The notes beneath the pieces were generated by a model that saw only the letters and a program-made list of their open reading frames with translations, was not told where the DNA came from and made no database searches. Positions 1 to 12,950 of a stretch of DNA of 64,000 nucleotides are shown here, piece by piece. Every line of letters begins with the position of its first letter. The stretch's first letter is position 1. This DNA comes from Symbiodinium natans (taxonomy: Eukaryota > Sar > Dinophyceae > Suessiales > Symbiodiniaceae): assembly GCA_905221605.1 (NCBI GenBank), contig CAJNDS010002157.1, positions 1,264,501-1,328,500 of the forward strand, read 5' to 3'. A program made the translations under genes and the position numbers.

Positions 1-101
1 ACCCTAAAACCCTGAAACCCTGAAACCCTAAAACCCTAAAACCCTAAAACCCTAAAACCCTGAAACCCTAAGACCCTAAAACCCTTAAACCCTAAACCCT
101 C
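1..101. repeat. Telomere-type C-strand array at window edge
   Basis: The window opens with CCCTAAA units mixed with 8-mers (CCCTAAAA) and CCCTGAAA variants, read as the C-rich strand. This is the orientation expected at a left chromosome end with plant/dinoflagellate-type TTTAGGG telomeres. The array is short and degenerate, and many similar blocks occur further in, so it may equally be an interstitial block cut by the window edge. Confidence 0.7.
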
Positions 102-878
102 AATGGGTTTGGCGGGCTCAGGGTCGGTTTGCCCGTCTCAAGAAGCCAAGCGACACCTACGATGAAGACCATGTAGATGGACCACATGGCCACGGGCCAC
201 AATGTGCCACCCTGTCGAGGGTCTGCATCCCCAAACTCCACACCCAAAAAACTGCAACAAGGCGCAGCATCCAGGCCGACAAGAAGCCCGAGGCCCTGAA
301 ACCGCAAGACCCTACAGCTCGAGAACCCTGAAATCCCTAAAACTTAACAAAGGGGGTTTAGGGTTTAGGGTTTACGGTTAAGGGTTTGGGGTTTGGGGTT
401 TAGGACCCGAGGGCGAAGGCTTCAAAATCCCCCCCCCCCTCAGCAGGTTCGGGAAGACCTAATAACTACTAATGACAAACGATGGCAATACTACAATCAA
501 CCCACCTATAAGAATACGAATACTAACTTTCCGACATGTCTAAAAAAAAGCAGTAATGCGATAATAAACTTTAATAAACCCACCAAAATAATATGCCATT
601 GCGCAACCGCCTCTTTCTCGAAAGCGAAGGCGAGCACCAACGCCGAGGCGGCCACGGCGATGCAGCCCACCTGCCACACAAAAATCGGATGAGCCCTCAG
701 CCCTAAACCCCTAAACCCCATACCCTAAACCCCAAACCCTAAGTCCCTAAACCCTAAACCCTGAAACCCTAAACCCTAAAACCCTAAACCCCAAACCCTA
801 AACCCCAAACCCTGAACCCTAAACCCTAAACTCCTAGACCCTCAGACCCCTGACAGCCCAAAACCCTGAGAAGCCCTT

Positions 879-1009
879 CTTGGAGGTTCATGGTGCTTAT
901 TAACCAATTATGACTGCACTTATAACTGTACTTATAAGCCGCGTAAGTGCCCTAATACGCTTATAAGTGCAGTCTTGATTTCTGCCAATAAGCACCAAGA
1001 ACCTCCAAG
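879..1009. mobile_element. MITE-like inverted-repeat element, copy 1
   Basis: A 131-bp element with terminal inverted repeats starting CTTGGAGGTTCATGG and ending with the imperfect complement CCAAGAACCTCCAAG, continuing as GTGCTTAT/ATAAGCAC. The AT-rich interior has further internal complementarity. TT flanks both sides, a possible 2-bp target duplication. It has no coding capacity. It shares termini and interior with the element at 16698-16845, so the two form a family of non-autonomous elements. Confidence 0.75.
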
Positions 1010-1502
1010 TTCACTTCTCCCCAAACAACCACCCTGACAAGCCCTTCACTTCTTTTCGGGTTTGGGGTTTGGGCTTTGGGGTTTAGGGTTTAGGGTTTAG
1101 GGTTTAGGGTTTAGGGTCTAGGGTTTAGGGTTTAGGGTTTGGGGTTTAGGGTTTAGGTTTTAGGGCTGGCTGAGGGCTCAACAAATTGCCATGAGCAATC
1201 CAGGTTGAGCTTTCACAGACTCCCACCGCCCCTTGACTGAGTTCAGGGTTTAGGGTTTCTTGGGGTTTAGGGTTTGGCGTTTAGGGTTTAGGGTTTAGGG
1301 ACCCTGGACTCAGGAAGTACTCCGCGCCTGAAAAAACTCAAAAGACGGATGCCCCAACTAAGGGAACTGCTGCCCCATGGCCACCTACTATTTGCTGAAG
1401 AACCCCCCCAAAAAATAGCAAACATTCTTCCTTGTAAGGGCAATATAGGGATTATTATCTTTGTTTTTTGGGGGACACAGCAAATAGTAGTCACTTCTGG
1501 AA

Positions 1503-1573
1503 AATATGGTCCCTTTTGGGGGTCCTTACAATAAGGCTGCCCCGAAGGTACCCAAAAAGGGACCATAATTTAG
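1503..1573. repeat. Fold-back repeat
   Basis: The arm AAATATGGTCCCTTTTGGG at the left is mirrored by CCCAAAAAGGGACCATAATT at the right. A second pair of arms (CCTACTATTTGCTG near 1383 and CAGCAAATAGTAG near 1480) sits just upstream, so 1368-1573 may be two nested small inverted-repeat elements. Confidence 0.55.
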
Positions 1574-4500
1574 GGAACTGCTTCCAAGAAAGATAAGTAG
1601 AGGATTTGAGAAAATATTCATACATAGTCCGTAGATTGCGACTTTAGGAATATCCTCTACTTGCTTCGCGTTTAGGGTTTTCATCGTACACAAGCGGCGA
1701 GGGTTATATCCTCCCCACATACCTACTCCCAAAACTAGCCCCCAATACGTTGCTCGCCAACCAGCAAGGAATTAAGGGCCTTCCAGCTTTAATTTCAACG
1801 AGATTATGGAACCATCCTAAACCCAAGCTCTATCAAACCCAGCAAACCCCAAAACCTTAAAAACCCTAAACCATCCTAAACCCTAACCCTCAACCTTGAA
1901 GCCTGAAACCCTAAACCCAGAACCCTGAATTTTCCAGAGAGTCGATCGCCTGCATCATCAGCGAAGGGTAGCTCTCATCTGCAATGACGACAGCATCGCC
2001 CCTGGTGCATTTCAGGCTTCAGAATTCAGGGATTGGGGCTTAGGGTTCTGGAGTTTAGGGATAGGTTCTGAGCCCCCATATTGGCAGACCCTAAACCCCA
2101 AACCCTAAACCCTAAACCCCTAAACCCCTGTGGGAAACGAGGAGGCCCCGCGCCTCTGCACAGTGACCAGGAGCATGGAGACACCTCACAGCTCGTCATA
2201 GGGTTTAGGGTTTAGGGTTTAGGGTTTAGGGTTTAGGGTTTAGGGTTTAGGATTTTGGGAAAAAACCTGAAGGAACTTAGAGAGACCTGCCGCGCAATGG
2301 CCTGGGGAATCTGCTGGATCCATACATAGGTTCAAAGCTGGATCTGGGTTGTTCAGGGCTTAGGATCAGCTAAGCAAAACCCTAAACCCTAAACCCTAAC
2401 CCCTAACCCCTAAACCCCTAAACCCCTAAACCCGTTAAACCCCTAACGACTACATGATGCCACACATCATTCCAGAAAGAAGACAAGCTGAAGGAATCGA
2501 CCCTAAACCACTAAACTGTTAATTCCCAACCTTAAAGCCCAAAACACCCAAGCCCTTCAAAACCCCTAACAACCCTTGTAAAATATTCAGCTCACAGGCC
2601 ATTTGCGGGCCCAAGAAGGTGGCTAAAACGGCCAAACCCTTCATTGGGATGGAGGCTTTTGTGGCTTCATGGGGCTTACGGATTTTGGGGCTTCTAGTGC
2701 GCTTACGTGGCCCTGGGTACCCAAGCAACAAGCAAGCTGACGTGCCTGTGAATACGCATGTGTCACAGTACCCACACCAGTAACAAGACAATACAAATGC
2801 AAGCAGAATAGGAAAAGGGGCAAAGCAGAAGCAGCAAACAAACAAAAGCAAAACACAGGTATTGTATACAGGTCCAGGCAGAAGCACGCACCTGCACCGA
2901 CCAGGAGGTTAAACCTGGGCGGACGCTGGGGGAAACTGAGGGCCCGCCCCGAGCTCGCGTCTTTCAAGGTGCCCAAAGGGGGGTGTTTGGGGTTTGGGGT
3001 TTGGGGGTTTGCGAGTTTCTGAGTTTCTTTAGGGCTTAGGGGTTTGGGACGGTGCGAAGTTGTTAAGGCGGATGGGCATCATCAGCCTGCTGTGGTTGAA
3101 GGATGCGGCTGCTGAACCAAAAAAACTGCGCCTAAACCCTAAACCCTAAACCCTAAACCCTAAACCCTAAAGCGCCCAAGCAGCAGTGGCCCAGCAAACA
3201 GCGCAGTGGCCGCCGCCTGAGACTGAGCCTGGCAGCGCTGGGGAAGGTCGGTGGCATCCGTGAACCCCAATGTGCCTCAGGGTTTAGGGTTTAGGGTTTA
3301 GGGGTTTAGGGTTTAGGGTTTAGGGTTTAGGGTTTAGGGTTTAGGGTTCAGGGTCTAGGGTTTAGGGTTTAGGGTTTGAGGTTGAGGGTTTAGGGTTTAG
3401 GGTTTAGCCCTACGCAACTGACTCAGCTCAGTTGAATATAGAATTGTGACGTGTGCGCCCTACACCCTCAATAGAAAAGTTGGAACGCCATGCAATGCAG
3501 ACCCGGCTTGCTGAACTCAGGGTCACGAACGCTAAACCCAAAGCCCTGTGCCCTTCATCAATATGCATTTGTCGATTTACCTTTACTACTTCTATCTACA
3601 TGTACATGTATATGTGTGCGCGTGTTTATGTATATGTATCTCTGTGTGTGTACTTGTTTACTTGCATACTCTACTATTGTACATACCCTAAACCCTAAAC
3701 CCTAAACCCTAAACCCTAAACCCTTGGGCTCAAGCTGTTTGACCCACAATCTGCCCACTCCTCACCCAACGCGCCTGCCGGACCATGGCCTGAGGACCAG
3801 AAATCCCCACAGGCTTCGGGTTGTAGGAGTTCAGGGTTTAGGGCTTTAGGGTTTAGGGTTTAGGGTTTTAGGGTTTAGGGCTTAGGGCTTAGGGTTTAGG
3901 GTTTAGGGCTTAGGGCTTGGGGTTTAGGGCTTAGGGGTTTAGGTTTTGGGGGTGAAGGGTTTCGGGCTTAGGGCTTAGGGCGCCAGGACTTGTACGAAGG
4001 CTGCATGCAGAACCCTGGCTGTCAATAGCTGCACTAGCCACCAGCCGTGGCAAAGACAACAAACCACACACCCAAAAAAGCAACAGCTGAACCCTTAACC
4101 CCTGTACCCTGAAGCCTAAAGGCCATGTACCCTACAAGCCCGAAAGCCTAAACCCACCCATTTTACCGTTTTTCATGAAATCTCATTTACTATCAATTCC
4201 TTGTCCTTTCATTATAACTTGTTTGGGAATATTGGTGTTTTATGAGGAAATACTATGTTCTTACAAATCGTTACAGGAATCTTTTTAGGTTTACATTATA
4301 CATCCGATATTAATTCAGCACATGTTTCTCTTTTCTTGTTATATAGTTAGAGACCTGTGGAGTCCCCGAAAGCCAAGAGGCGATGCCGGTCACGATGTCT
4401 CCCAGGGAGTTGCCCCAGGGCACCACCGTGCTCTCCAGCACGAAGCGCGACCTGGCACGGGAATCTTTTGAGTTGGGGGGGATCTGGGTTTTTTGGGGTT

Positions 4501-4950
4501 TTTTGGCGTTTTTCTGCGGTTTTTTGGGGTGTTGTTGGGGTGTTTTTTGCAGCTTTTGGGGGGCTTTTCTTGCGGGGAAGGGGGTAGGGGGGGGGGTGTT
4601 TTTGGGTTCGGGGTTTAGGAGCAGAGTCTTGCAGCTCCTGAAAATATTCATGCCTAAACCAGCAAACCTCCCAAGTCTCTAAGCCCTAACCCCTAAACCC
4701 TACACCCTAAACCCTAAACCCTAAACCCTACACCCTAAACCCTAAACCCTAAACCCTACACCCTAAACCCTAAACCCTAAACCCTAAACCCCCATTCCGA
4801 GGCTGCGGCACACCCAGGTAGAAAGCCACGGTCTTGCAGCAGCTCGTGAGCTCCTTGGCCACGGCCAGTAGGAAGAGCACCTCAAGAATTGTGGGTTTCG
4901 GGGTTTAGGGTTTAGGGTTTAGGGTTTAGGGTTTAGGGCTTAGGGTTATG

Positions 4951-6692
4951 CCGACATTTGGCACGCCTTCCCCTCCCGCGGACCCTGTCCCATGGCTGGT
5001 CCGCACAGAATCTTCATCTCGATACATGTGGCACTGTGCCCTGAACGACATCACTACCTCTTAGGGCCCCATATTCTGCTCACCGAATTGCTTGAAGATA
5101 ATGTTTGGGACTGTGTCAGTCTTCCCCTGCGCAAGGTGTGCGGTCTTCGAGGCGAAGTTTCGGCTCAAGGGCATTGGGTGATAGGCTTTGGGCAGGGTGA
5201 ACAGCTGAGTCGTGGGCAGAGGAAGCTTTTGCCAGAAGCGTGGTCCTCAGAGTAGGATCGGAGGGGTCCCCCTTCAGTTTGGAGACAGGGTTGTGGAAAC
5301 CTGCAAGACATCGAACTCTTTCGGCGGGGGATGTTCAGGGTTCAGCATGGACGGAAGGGTCCCGGTACGAACCGAGCAAGGCCATGCGACTTTCAGCTGC
5401 TCAGCTCTCCACATCATGCTCCCTTTCAAGGGAGTACCTATGAGAACACGGGCCCTTTGCACAGGGGTCCCCCCCAACAAAAACGAAAATCACCATACTG
5501 TAGGGCGCCCGCTTGCTACTTGCATTCCCTGGCCTGGGGTACAGGGCCCCAAGAAAGCGAAACCCGGAACCATTCTGACCGGAAGCCTCCTCAAGCTCCC
5601 CAAGAGCCCCCCGGAGCTCGGAGTCTCTTGAGGAGGGGTTTACGAAAATAGGGGCCCTAGTATAGACCCCCCAGATCGTAAGGTTCCCTTAAGATAAGGA
5701 TCCCAGTAAGGTACCCCTAATTTCGGGAAACCCCCAAAGACCAGCCCAGCACCGAGGGGCGCAGGGTACACGGCCGGCACCTCAAGCAAATGTGAGGCTC
5801 CTTTCTAGCTAAGCCCTCCGAAGCCCAAATGCTTCATGAACCCCTAAACCCCAGCACCACAGAGCCCAAAGGGTTTATCACCTCTCAAGCGCGTTACATT
5901 GCGAAACCCCAGCTCCTTGGATAATCTGATGCGCAGGACTGACAAGAAAGCGCCCCGCCCCACATGACTGATTTGTCGGAGCCCTTATGAGATCAACCGT
6001 CATGTGAATGGACGGCCTTAACCGTGGCCTGAGCCAACATGGCCTGTATGACACCGTTAGTAAATACGGGGCCTTATTAGTTAGAATAGGGTTGGGGCCA
6101 TACGGGAATACTATTGGTACTGATTCCGACCCCACATGTTACACTATGAAGCCTAACGTCTGTGGGGGCTGGTGGAATGGGAGATGGTCCGTTCCAAAAT
6201 TGAACCCGCATTGGTGCTGATGCAATGCAGCTTAAACCCAGGTATGCATTAAAGTCTGACCTGCACACCACGTGCTCCACTTACACTTCGCAAACTTTGC
6301 ACCTTTCAATTCTCCAAACCTTCCTGCCAACTTCTTTCGGGGCCAAGACGATTGGCAGTTTAACAGAGATGTCGCTCCGTCACGATTAGAGGGGCAAGGG
6401 TCAACATGCAGGGAACTCAGCTGGCACACCGTGATGAACTGTCTGAATCACTGTTGTACGGCACCTGCAAAATGACCGTATCAAGTATAATTCAAACAAA
6501 CGAATACTTGGGAAAAATGAACTCATGTACGACACTTTACATTTACCATGGGCGCCAAATGTCTTGAACGGCATGGCAAACAAGCTGCAGATGTCTTGTT
6601 CACGCCATCTCATGCGTTGAACACACGGTCGAGTGTGATTTTCACACATCTGCATTGCAAACACCGTCTAATTATCTGACCATCCAGCAAGG
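4951..6692. other. No supported gene
   Basis: Mixed-composition sequence with several overlapping open frames under 140 codons on both strands, none with a recognisable domain, signal peptide or consistent exon structure. Short GGTACC/CCCC-rich palindromic bits occur near 5640-5740. Confidence 0.5.
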
Positions 6693-6817
6693 CCATATGA
6701 AGTAGGGTTTATATTCCTTGCGTCCCCAAAAGGACACCCAATATATGCACTCACGAATACTAAAGGAACCTTATATACACTCACCAGTAACAGCAATATA
6801 AACCCTGCTTCATATGG
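6693..6817. mobile_element. MITE-like inverted-repeat element
   Basis: Terminal repeats CCATATGAAGTAGGGTTTAT at the left and the complement ATAAACCCTGCTTCATATGG at the right enclose about 80 bp of noncoding sequence. Each arm itself carries a GGGTTTA piece. No clear target duplication is visible. Confidence 0.65.
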
Positions 6818-6997
6818 AGCTGCCTGTCCAGGTCCAACTCAAGTGCCAGGTGAATAGAGGTCCTCATGGCAAGATCTCAAGTCCACGGGTCCTCAAGAGC
6901 AGCAGGTCAATCCCGTCCGCACCCAAATCCACGTGATAGCAGCGTAGCGTCATCCGAAGGGGAAAAAAGACGCTGCAGGATGTGCCGGACACGCACC

Positions 6998-7916
6998 TCA
7001 ACTTGACTTCACATCAGCAATGTATCGAAGGCGGCCGGGTGAGGGCCAAAGCCAACCACACCAAGATTTCAGGGGCGGAATAGAACACTGCCCATATTGA
7101 TTCGATCCACAAGCCACTGCCTCGCCATCACTGCGGAGAAGCACTGTATGAGCAGCACCTGCAGCAATCTGGGTATATCGCAGTCCCCGACTCAGCGGTG
7201 GAATGTCGCATCGTCCCAGAGTACTCATGCCGCAAGAAACCACATGGCCATCACTTCGGAGAAGCACCGTATGAATACCACCTGCAAAAACCTGGGTGTA
7301 TCGCACGCCGTCATCCAAGGGTGGAATGTCGCATTGTCCGTCATCAGTGCACCCACACGCAGCAACACGCCCGTCACTGCGGAGAAGCACTGTATGCTGA
7401 TGACCTGCAGAGACTTGGGTGTATGTAATGCCCTCAGTCAAGGGTGGAATGTCGCATTGTCCACAAATCATTGAACCCGCACGCAAGAGCACTACCATCA
7501 CTCAGTAGAAGCACGGTGTGACGATAGCCTGCAGAAACCTGGGTGTACCTCACATTCTCAGGAGTCGGGGGAATGCTGCACCGTCCGTCGCGATCCTCTC
7601 CGCACGCAACAGCACGACCGTCACTGCGGAGAAATGCGGTGTGGCAAAAACCTGCAGAAACCTGGATGTATTTCACTCCCACATCCAAAGGCGGAATCTC
7701 GTGCCGAGCGTCAGAAGCTTCTCCGCACCCAACAGCCTGGCCATCACTTCGGAGAAGCACTGTGTGATAAAAACCTGCAGAAACTTGAGTGTATGTGGCG
7801 CCCCCGTGCAAAGGCAAAGGTGGAATATCGTTCTGTCCGTACGATCTCAGTCCCACAGCGACAACATGGCCGTCACTTCGGAGAAGCACAGTGTGACCAT
7901 AGCCTGCCGAAACCAT
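6998..7916 (-). pseudogene. RCC1-repeat (beta-propeller) gene relic
   Basis: Two overlapping minus-strand frames (7916 to 7434 and 7501 to 6998) encode seven repeats of the pattern V-S-A-G-x-x-H-T-V-L-L-R-S-D-G followed by A-C-G and C-D-I-P-P-L. This is the RCC1/HERC-type blade. Four repeats lie in the first frame and three in the second, enough for one seven-bladed propeller. The reading frame breaks at about 7470, inside the fourth blade, where one missing base separates ACGFNDL from GQCDIPPL. No start or flanking domains are visible. RCC1 domains act as binding platforms or Ran exchange factors; no function can be assigned to this copy. It may be a decayed fragment transposed into subtelomeric repeats, or the break may be an assembly error. 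Confidence 0.8.
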
Positions 7917-8095
7917 TTAGGAAATGGGCCAGCTTCTGCAGGAACGGAGGCCAGCCAGCTGTTTGCTTGGATCTGCGCGACGACTTCTACAGACTGCCGC
8001 GCTAGCCTTCAAAGCCAATCGTATGGGGGTGGGGGGTACGATACCAGGGGTACCTTATTGGGGTCCTTTCTGTAAGGGCATCCTAGTATTTGGGC

Positions 8096-8732
8096 CTAAA
8101 CCCTAAACCCCTAAATAAACCCCTACGGCCGAGGACCGAAGCTCGAGAGTCCATCGAAAGGGTTTTGGTGGTTCAGGGTTTAGGGGTTGGGGTTTAGGGT
8201 TTGGCGTTTAGGGTTTAAGATTTAGGGTTTAGGGTTTAGGGTTTAGGGTTTAGGGTTTAGGGTTTAGGGTTTGGGGTCTAGGGTTTTCAGGTTTGGGGTT
8301 CAGGGTCTGCTCACTTTTTTGGTAAGATACGGGATCCGAAGTATGGGCCCTTAATGACCCTTATACACGCCACGTATAACGAGGGCCAAGACGAGGGACC
8401 ACACTAAGGGCCCGTGGTTCCAACCTTGGACCCTTGGACTAAATGCATCTCAGACCCTATCCTAAAGAGCACTGCAGACCGGCTCAAGCATCAGCGCCCA
8501 AAGGTTCGAAGCCAATAGTTTAGAAGATCTGAATCCCAGATGCCCCTCAGGCCTCAGGCCCTACAATTCACCACTTCTAAACCCCTCAACATAAACCCCG
8601 GGCCAAAGCCCTGGACGTGGTGGTCTAAGGTTTCAGGCTTAGGGTGGTTTAGGGTTTCGGGTTTCGGGCTTCAGGCTTAGGGTGGTTAAGGGTTGAGGGT
8701 TTCACGCTTCAGGCTTTGGGACACCCTAAACC

Positions 8733-8764
<32 letters not shown>

Positions 8765-9150
8765 ACCCTAAACCCTAAACCCTAAACCCTTTGTCGAAAC
8801 GCGCCTTAGGCCCGTCGTCGCTCGACAGGAAGATGCCCGCGGCCGCCAGCGCAGCCACCAGGGTCACGGCGATGGTTGCCGGGCTTTGCACCTAGGGGAA
8901 TGTGAGGGTTGAGGGTTTAGGGTTTAGGGTGTAGGATGGAGGGTTTAGGTTTTTAGGGTTCAGGGTTTAGGGTTTGGGGTTTAGGTTTTAGGGTTTAGGT
9001 TTTAGGTTTTAGGGTTTGGGGTCTTTGAACCTAGGGGATGTCTTTACGGGTGGGGTTCCGAGAGTCGGGTGGGGGTACCTTATGGGAATGCTGGTGTCTA
9101 AGGGTTTAGGGTTTAGGGCTTCGGGTTTAGGGTCTAGGGTTCAGGGTATT
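8096..9150. repeat. Telomere-like blocks including a CCCTCAA variant array
   Basis: TTTAGGG blocks at about 8166-8310, 8905-9020 and 9095-9150 flank a C-strand block at 8722-8790. That block begins with about five consecutive CCCTCAA units before turning to CCCTAAA. No gene is seen between the blocks. Confidence 0.7.
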
Positions 9151-9715
9151 TTGCGATCTTTTTCAAGACACCCATTCGGACTTTCTGCGTTTTGGGCGGC
9201 ATGCTGTCCCTGACCTCAATTATTTCGGAACTGTCCTGGTGACAGCATTCTTGATCTTGATCGAAAATAGGCCCCCTCAACCTTGAACCCTAAACCCCCA
9301 CTGCTTCCGGTGCTTGAACGTTGAAGGGGGCTAAGATGGTTTGCGGGAGCTGAGGGTTGAGGGTGTAGGGTTTAAGGGGTCTATCTTGAGCTTAAAATTT
9401 GTTGCAGGGCTTAAGGTCTAATTTAGGTTTGGGGCTGACGCTCTATAGCGAAACATCCCAGCCCCAAAACGGCCCATAGCTTCGGTCTGGGGCCCGCTCG
9501 CACCAGCGCAAACCCAGATCCTGGATGGGAGGGCAGAAGCTCGCTCTAGAAGAGCCGTGAGGCTTGAAGCTAGAGGGTTTAGTTTAGGTTTTCTTTACAA
9601 CCCCAATGACCTCTTTTAGATGTCTAGCGCTGTAGGGTTTAGAGTTTAAGATTTAGGGTTTAGGGTTTAGGGTTAGGTCATTTTCCGGGTCAAGGCTGCA
9701 GCTGAGGCCGTTGAA

Positions 9716-9884
9716 GGGGAGGGGGGGGGGGGGGGGAGGGGGGGAGGGGGGGAGGGGGGGGAGGGGGGGAGGGGGGGAGGGGGGGAGGGGGGGAGGGGGG
9801 GAGGGGGGGAGGGGGAGGGGGGGAGGGGGGGGGAGGGGGGAGGGGGGGAGGGGGGGAGGGGGGGGGGGAAGGGGGAGGGGAGGG
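9716..9884. repeat. G-rich array, runs of 5-16 G separated by single A
   Basis: About 170 bases on the plus strand consist of G runs interrupted by single A residues, mostly as GGGGGGA or GGGGGGGA units. Both strands are open and would encode poly-Gly/Glu/Arg or poly-Pro/Ser, which I regard as a composition effect. Such runs are expected to form G-quadruplexes on the plus strand. Confidence 0.85.
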
Positions 9885-9889
9885 CAGCT

Positions 9890-12200
9890 TTTGCCCTAAC
9901 CCTAAACCCCAAACCCTAAACCCTAAACCCCCCCTGTGGGGCATTAGGCCCCCGACATAGCTCCACAGGCAGAAGAGCAGCACGGCCACCGGGGACAGGC
10001 TCCTTGAGCTTCCCAGTTCGAAGCTAAAGGATCTCAACTACACCTGCCGGCCCTACCTTAGGGTTTAGGGTTTGGGGTTTGGGGTTTAGGGTTTAGGGTT
10101 TAGGGTTTAGGGTTTAGGGTTTAGGGTTTAAGACCCTAAAATAAACCTTGTAAAACCCTGAGCACCCCAAGTAAACCCTAAACCCTAAGCCCTACACTAC
10201 CTCCGGGAGAGCAGTGCGTGAGGCTCCTGCGGCTGGAGGGGCTGTCCGGAAAACACCCAGAGGCTCCAAAACCCCTTAACTAAGGAATATACCTTAAATC
10301 ATATTAGGGTTCCTAGATGTTCCTAGTATAATTTGAGGGATATTCCCTAACTAAGGGTTTTTGGAGTCTCTGGGAACCTGCTCTTTAATTTCTTGGGACT
10401 TCCAGAACTAGGATGCCATTGTTTGGGGCCCTTTTGTTAGGGGGCTGTGGTGCATTTGGTGCATTTTTCGGGGCCATCAAAAAGTCGATCAAAATACCTG
10501 TTGCCACAAATACCCCATAACTCCCTTATAAAATTTCCCAGAAAAAATCTTTAGATCAACCCCGTGTAAGCCAACCATCGACCCTCTTCAGCAAGCCCGG
10601 CTTGGGCCCTAGCGAGAAGATGCGCCGCGGTCGGTCCCAGAAGTAGTCCGAGGGCGGGATCAACGTCCAACGCAGCACGTAGGTAGGCCTTGTTTTGGGG
10701 GGTCTGGGGCTCCAAACTGTCAACCTGTCAACAAACAATCCATGTAACCTGGAAACCCTTAGAAGTCGTATAATGCTCCATAGGCCCGATGAGCCCTATG
10801 GGCCCTTTGAGCCCCCAAACCCTGTGAAGGCTATCAAATCCCTATCTCAACCCAATCAAAAAAACCCTCAAAACCCTACAAACAAAACCTATAAAAACCC
10901 TACCGAAGCCCGACAAAAAAACCTATCACAACCCTATGATCAGAACCCTGCCTTACAAACAAACAACGATCAAAGCCCTATAGTGAAGACCCCCCGAGCT
11001 CTGTAAACCCGGCTTTGGGACCAAGTTTTTAGCGCAGACATCGTTGCTGAAACTTAGGGGTTCAGGGGATAAAAGGGCTTAGGGTTCACAGGGGATTAGA
11101 GTAGCTCCAGCTGGGGGAAAGGGATCAGGGTGCGACCACGCATCAGAAACTCTCAGGCCTAACCCCCCAAACCCTCAAAATCCCAACGCTCCAAACCCTA
11201 CAGCCCCCAAAGACTTTCATCGGGGACACAGCCTCCAGAAGGAATGGCTTCGTTTGCTCGTGAGGTTGAATGTCCGTCCTTCCTGGACAAAGTCCAGACC
11301 CCTTATGCACCTGCCCCTGAATGAATGCGAAACCTGATTCACAGAATAATGGCCACAATGCATCATCCTTGCCAGTGGAGCCTCTAAAGGCCACCCACCA
11401 CCTAAGGTCCCCGCCACGCCAGGGCCCATAGAACCAGCTGGCCGATGTCCCCCTGATGCTTAGAGACTACGAAAAAGGTTGGGGAGCTTGGGAGTTTAAG
11501 AGCCTTAGTGGTGTTGTGTAGTTGTAGTTTTTGGGGTTCAGGAAATTCGGAGTTCAGGAGGGTAAAGTCCGGTTTAGGGTCAGGCCACAGCAGTCCCGAA
11601 ACCACAAGAGGCTTCATGCTTCTCAGTCAGCTCCACCAGCGGTACGAGTGTTGCTCACTGGCTTGAGGGCCCAAGGTTGGGTTTAGGGTTTAGGGATTGG
11701 GGATTGGGGTTTAGGGCTTAGGGTTTAGGGATTGGGGATTGGGGATTGGGGTTTGGGGTTCGGGGTTTGGGGTTTAGGGTTTAGGGTTTAGCGTTTAGGG
11801 TTTAAGGGGTTTCGGGTTTCTTGGTTTTGGGTATAGGGTATCTATACCCTATCCACAGCCCACCTCCAAGCATACTACCGGTCCTGGGACTGTGCTCGCC
11901 ATCCAAGAATCACCTGGAACATCCCTAATGTCCCTCATCCCTAAACCCTAAACCCTAAACCCTAAACCCTAAACCCTAAACCCTAAACCCCCCCAAAAGC
12001 TCAACAAACCAGAGGCCTTCGGGGGCTTCTGCAGGCCCGGCAGGGGCGGGGCGGGGCCGAGGTCGGACGGGGCCATCAGGGGCGGGCGGCCTCAGTGGCT
12101 GTGTTGGGGGTGTTGGGGCTTTTAGGGTTTAGGGTTTAGGGTTTAGGGTTTAGGGGTTGGGGTTCAGGGTTTAGGGTTTAGGGCTATTCGGGCTCTTAAG
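9890..12200. repeat. Telomere-like blocks with gene-free spacers
   Basis: Blocks lie at about 9898-9930 (C strand), 10053-10135 (G strand), 11678-11820 (G strand, with ATTGGGG variants), 11940-11990 (C strand) and 12119-12200 (G strand). The spacers, including 10380-11650, show only short unrecognisable open frames. Confidence 0.6.
10256..10374. mobile_element. MITE-like inverted-repeat element
   Basis: A 119-bp element bounded by CCCAGAGGCTCCAAAACCCC at the left and GGGTTTTTGGAGTCTCTGGG at the right. The arms extend inward through TTAACTAAGGAATAT and ATATTCCCTAACTAAGG. It is noncoding and presumably non-autonomous. Confidence 0.7.
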
Positions 12201-12742
12201 GCTCTTAGGGTTTAGGGTGTTGGGGGTGCTAGGGGTGTTGGGAGTGTTGGGGTGGGTACTGTAGTGGGGGTCTTGGGGGTCTTGGGGCTCTTGGGTGTTT
12301 TGGGGGTCTTGGGGGAGGGCTGCTTTAAGGATGTAGGGTGTGAGGGGTTTAGAGGTTTAGGTAGGGGGGGAGTTCAGATCGAGGGCCATTCATTCCCGCC
12401 GTGAAGCTGTCTGGGAGCAAGAAGAGGGACGCCAGGTAGCAGACATACCTGGCGTGGTCTGTCTATGCACAGGGAATGACTCAAGAGCCTTCAAAAACCT
12501 CATATCGGGTTACCTGGCAATGAAAGTCTTGCTTGTTTGGGGGAAGAGCTTCTGCCTGAAAGATATTTACAAGGGGCCCCCGAATATGTGAACAACGTGA
12601 AGGGTTTAAGGTAGCTTACGTGTTAGGATCGGGGCACATGAGGGGCATCATCAGCGCCCGGCCCAGCGTCACCCGCCGCGTCGTCAGCCTCCGCGCATCG
12701 GGGAGGGAGCCACGAACAAGAAGAGCAAACTATCAATATCAT

Positions 12743-12950
12743 TATGAGTAGCGGTAACAGTGGCAGTACAGTAGCAGTAGCGGTAGCAGTAGCGGTAGCA
12801 GTAGCGGTAGTAGTAGCGGTAGCAGTAGCGGTAGCGGTAGCAGTAGCAGTAGCAGCAGCCGTAGAAACAGTAGCAGGAGCAGCAGCAGCAGCAGCAGGAG
12901 CAGCAGGAGCAGCAGGAGCAGCAGGAGCAGGAGCAGCAGGAGCAGCGGCA
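12743..12950. repeat. Hexanucleotide array (GTAGCR)n then (GGAGCA)n
   Basis: About 100 bases of GTAGCG/GTAGCA units grade into AGCAGC and GGAGCA units. All frames are open (poly Val-Ala, poly Ser-Gly, poly Leu on the opposite strand), which is a composition effect and not evidence of coding. Confidence 0.85.

Larger units (their letters stand above)
102..4950. repeat. Subtelomere-like archipelago of TTTAGGG blocks, no gene seen
   Basis: Blocks of CCCTAAA (about 706-860, 1858-1925, 2090-2128, 2377-2442, 3128-3172, 3686-3722, 4683-4793) alternate with TTTAGGG blocks (about 354-403, 1055-1170, 1246-1300, 2198-2255, 3280-3405, 3832-3985, 4894-4946). They are separated by unique sequence of 50-500 bases. 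A GT/AT-rich stretch lies at about 3590-3680. Open frames here are short, mutually overlapping and without recognisable domains, so I call no gene. Confidence 0.75.

Noticed and set aside
1-101. Certain chromosome end
   Set aside because: The array is short, degenerate and resembles many interstitial blocks; the window edge alone does not prove a terminus.
5212-5651. 139- and 106-codon overlapping plus-strand frames
   Set aside because: Two overlapping frames with no domain, no start context and low-complexity ends.
9673-10037. Pro-rich or Gly-rich proteins over the G-rich array
   Set aside because: Composition artefact of G runs; no unique coding sequence on either side.
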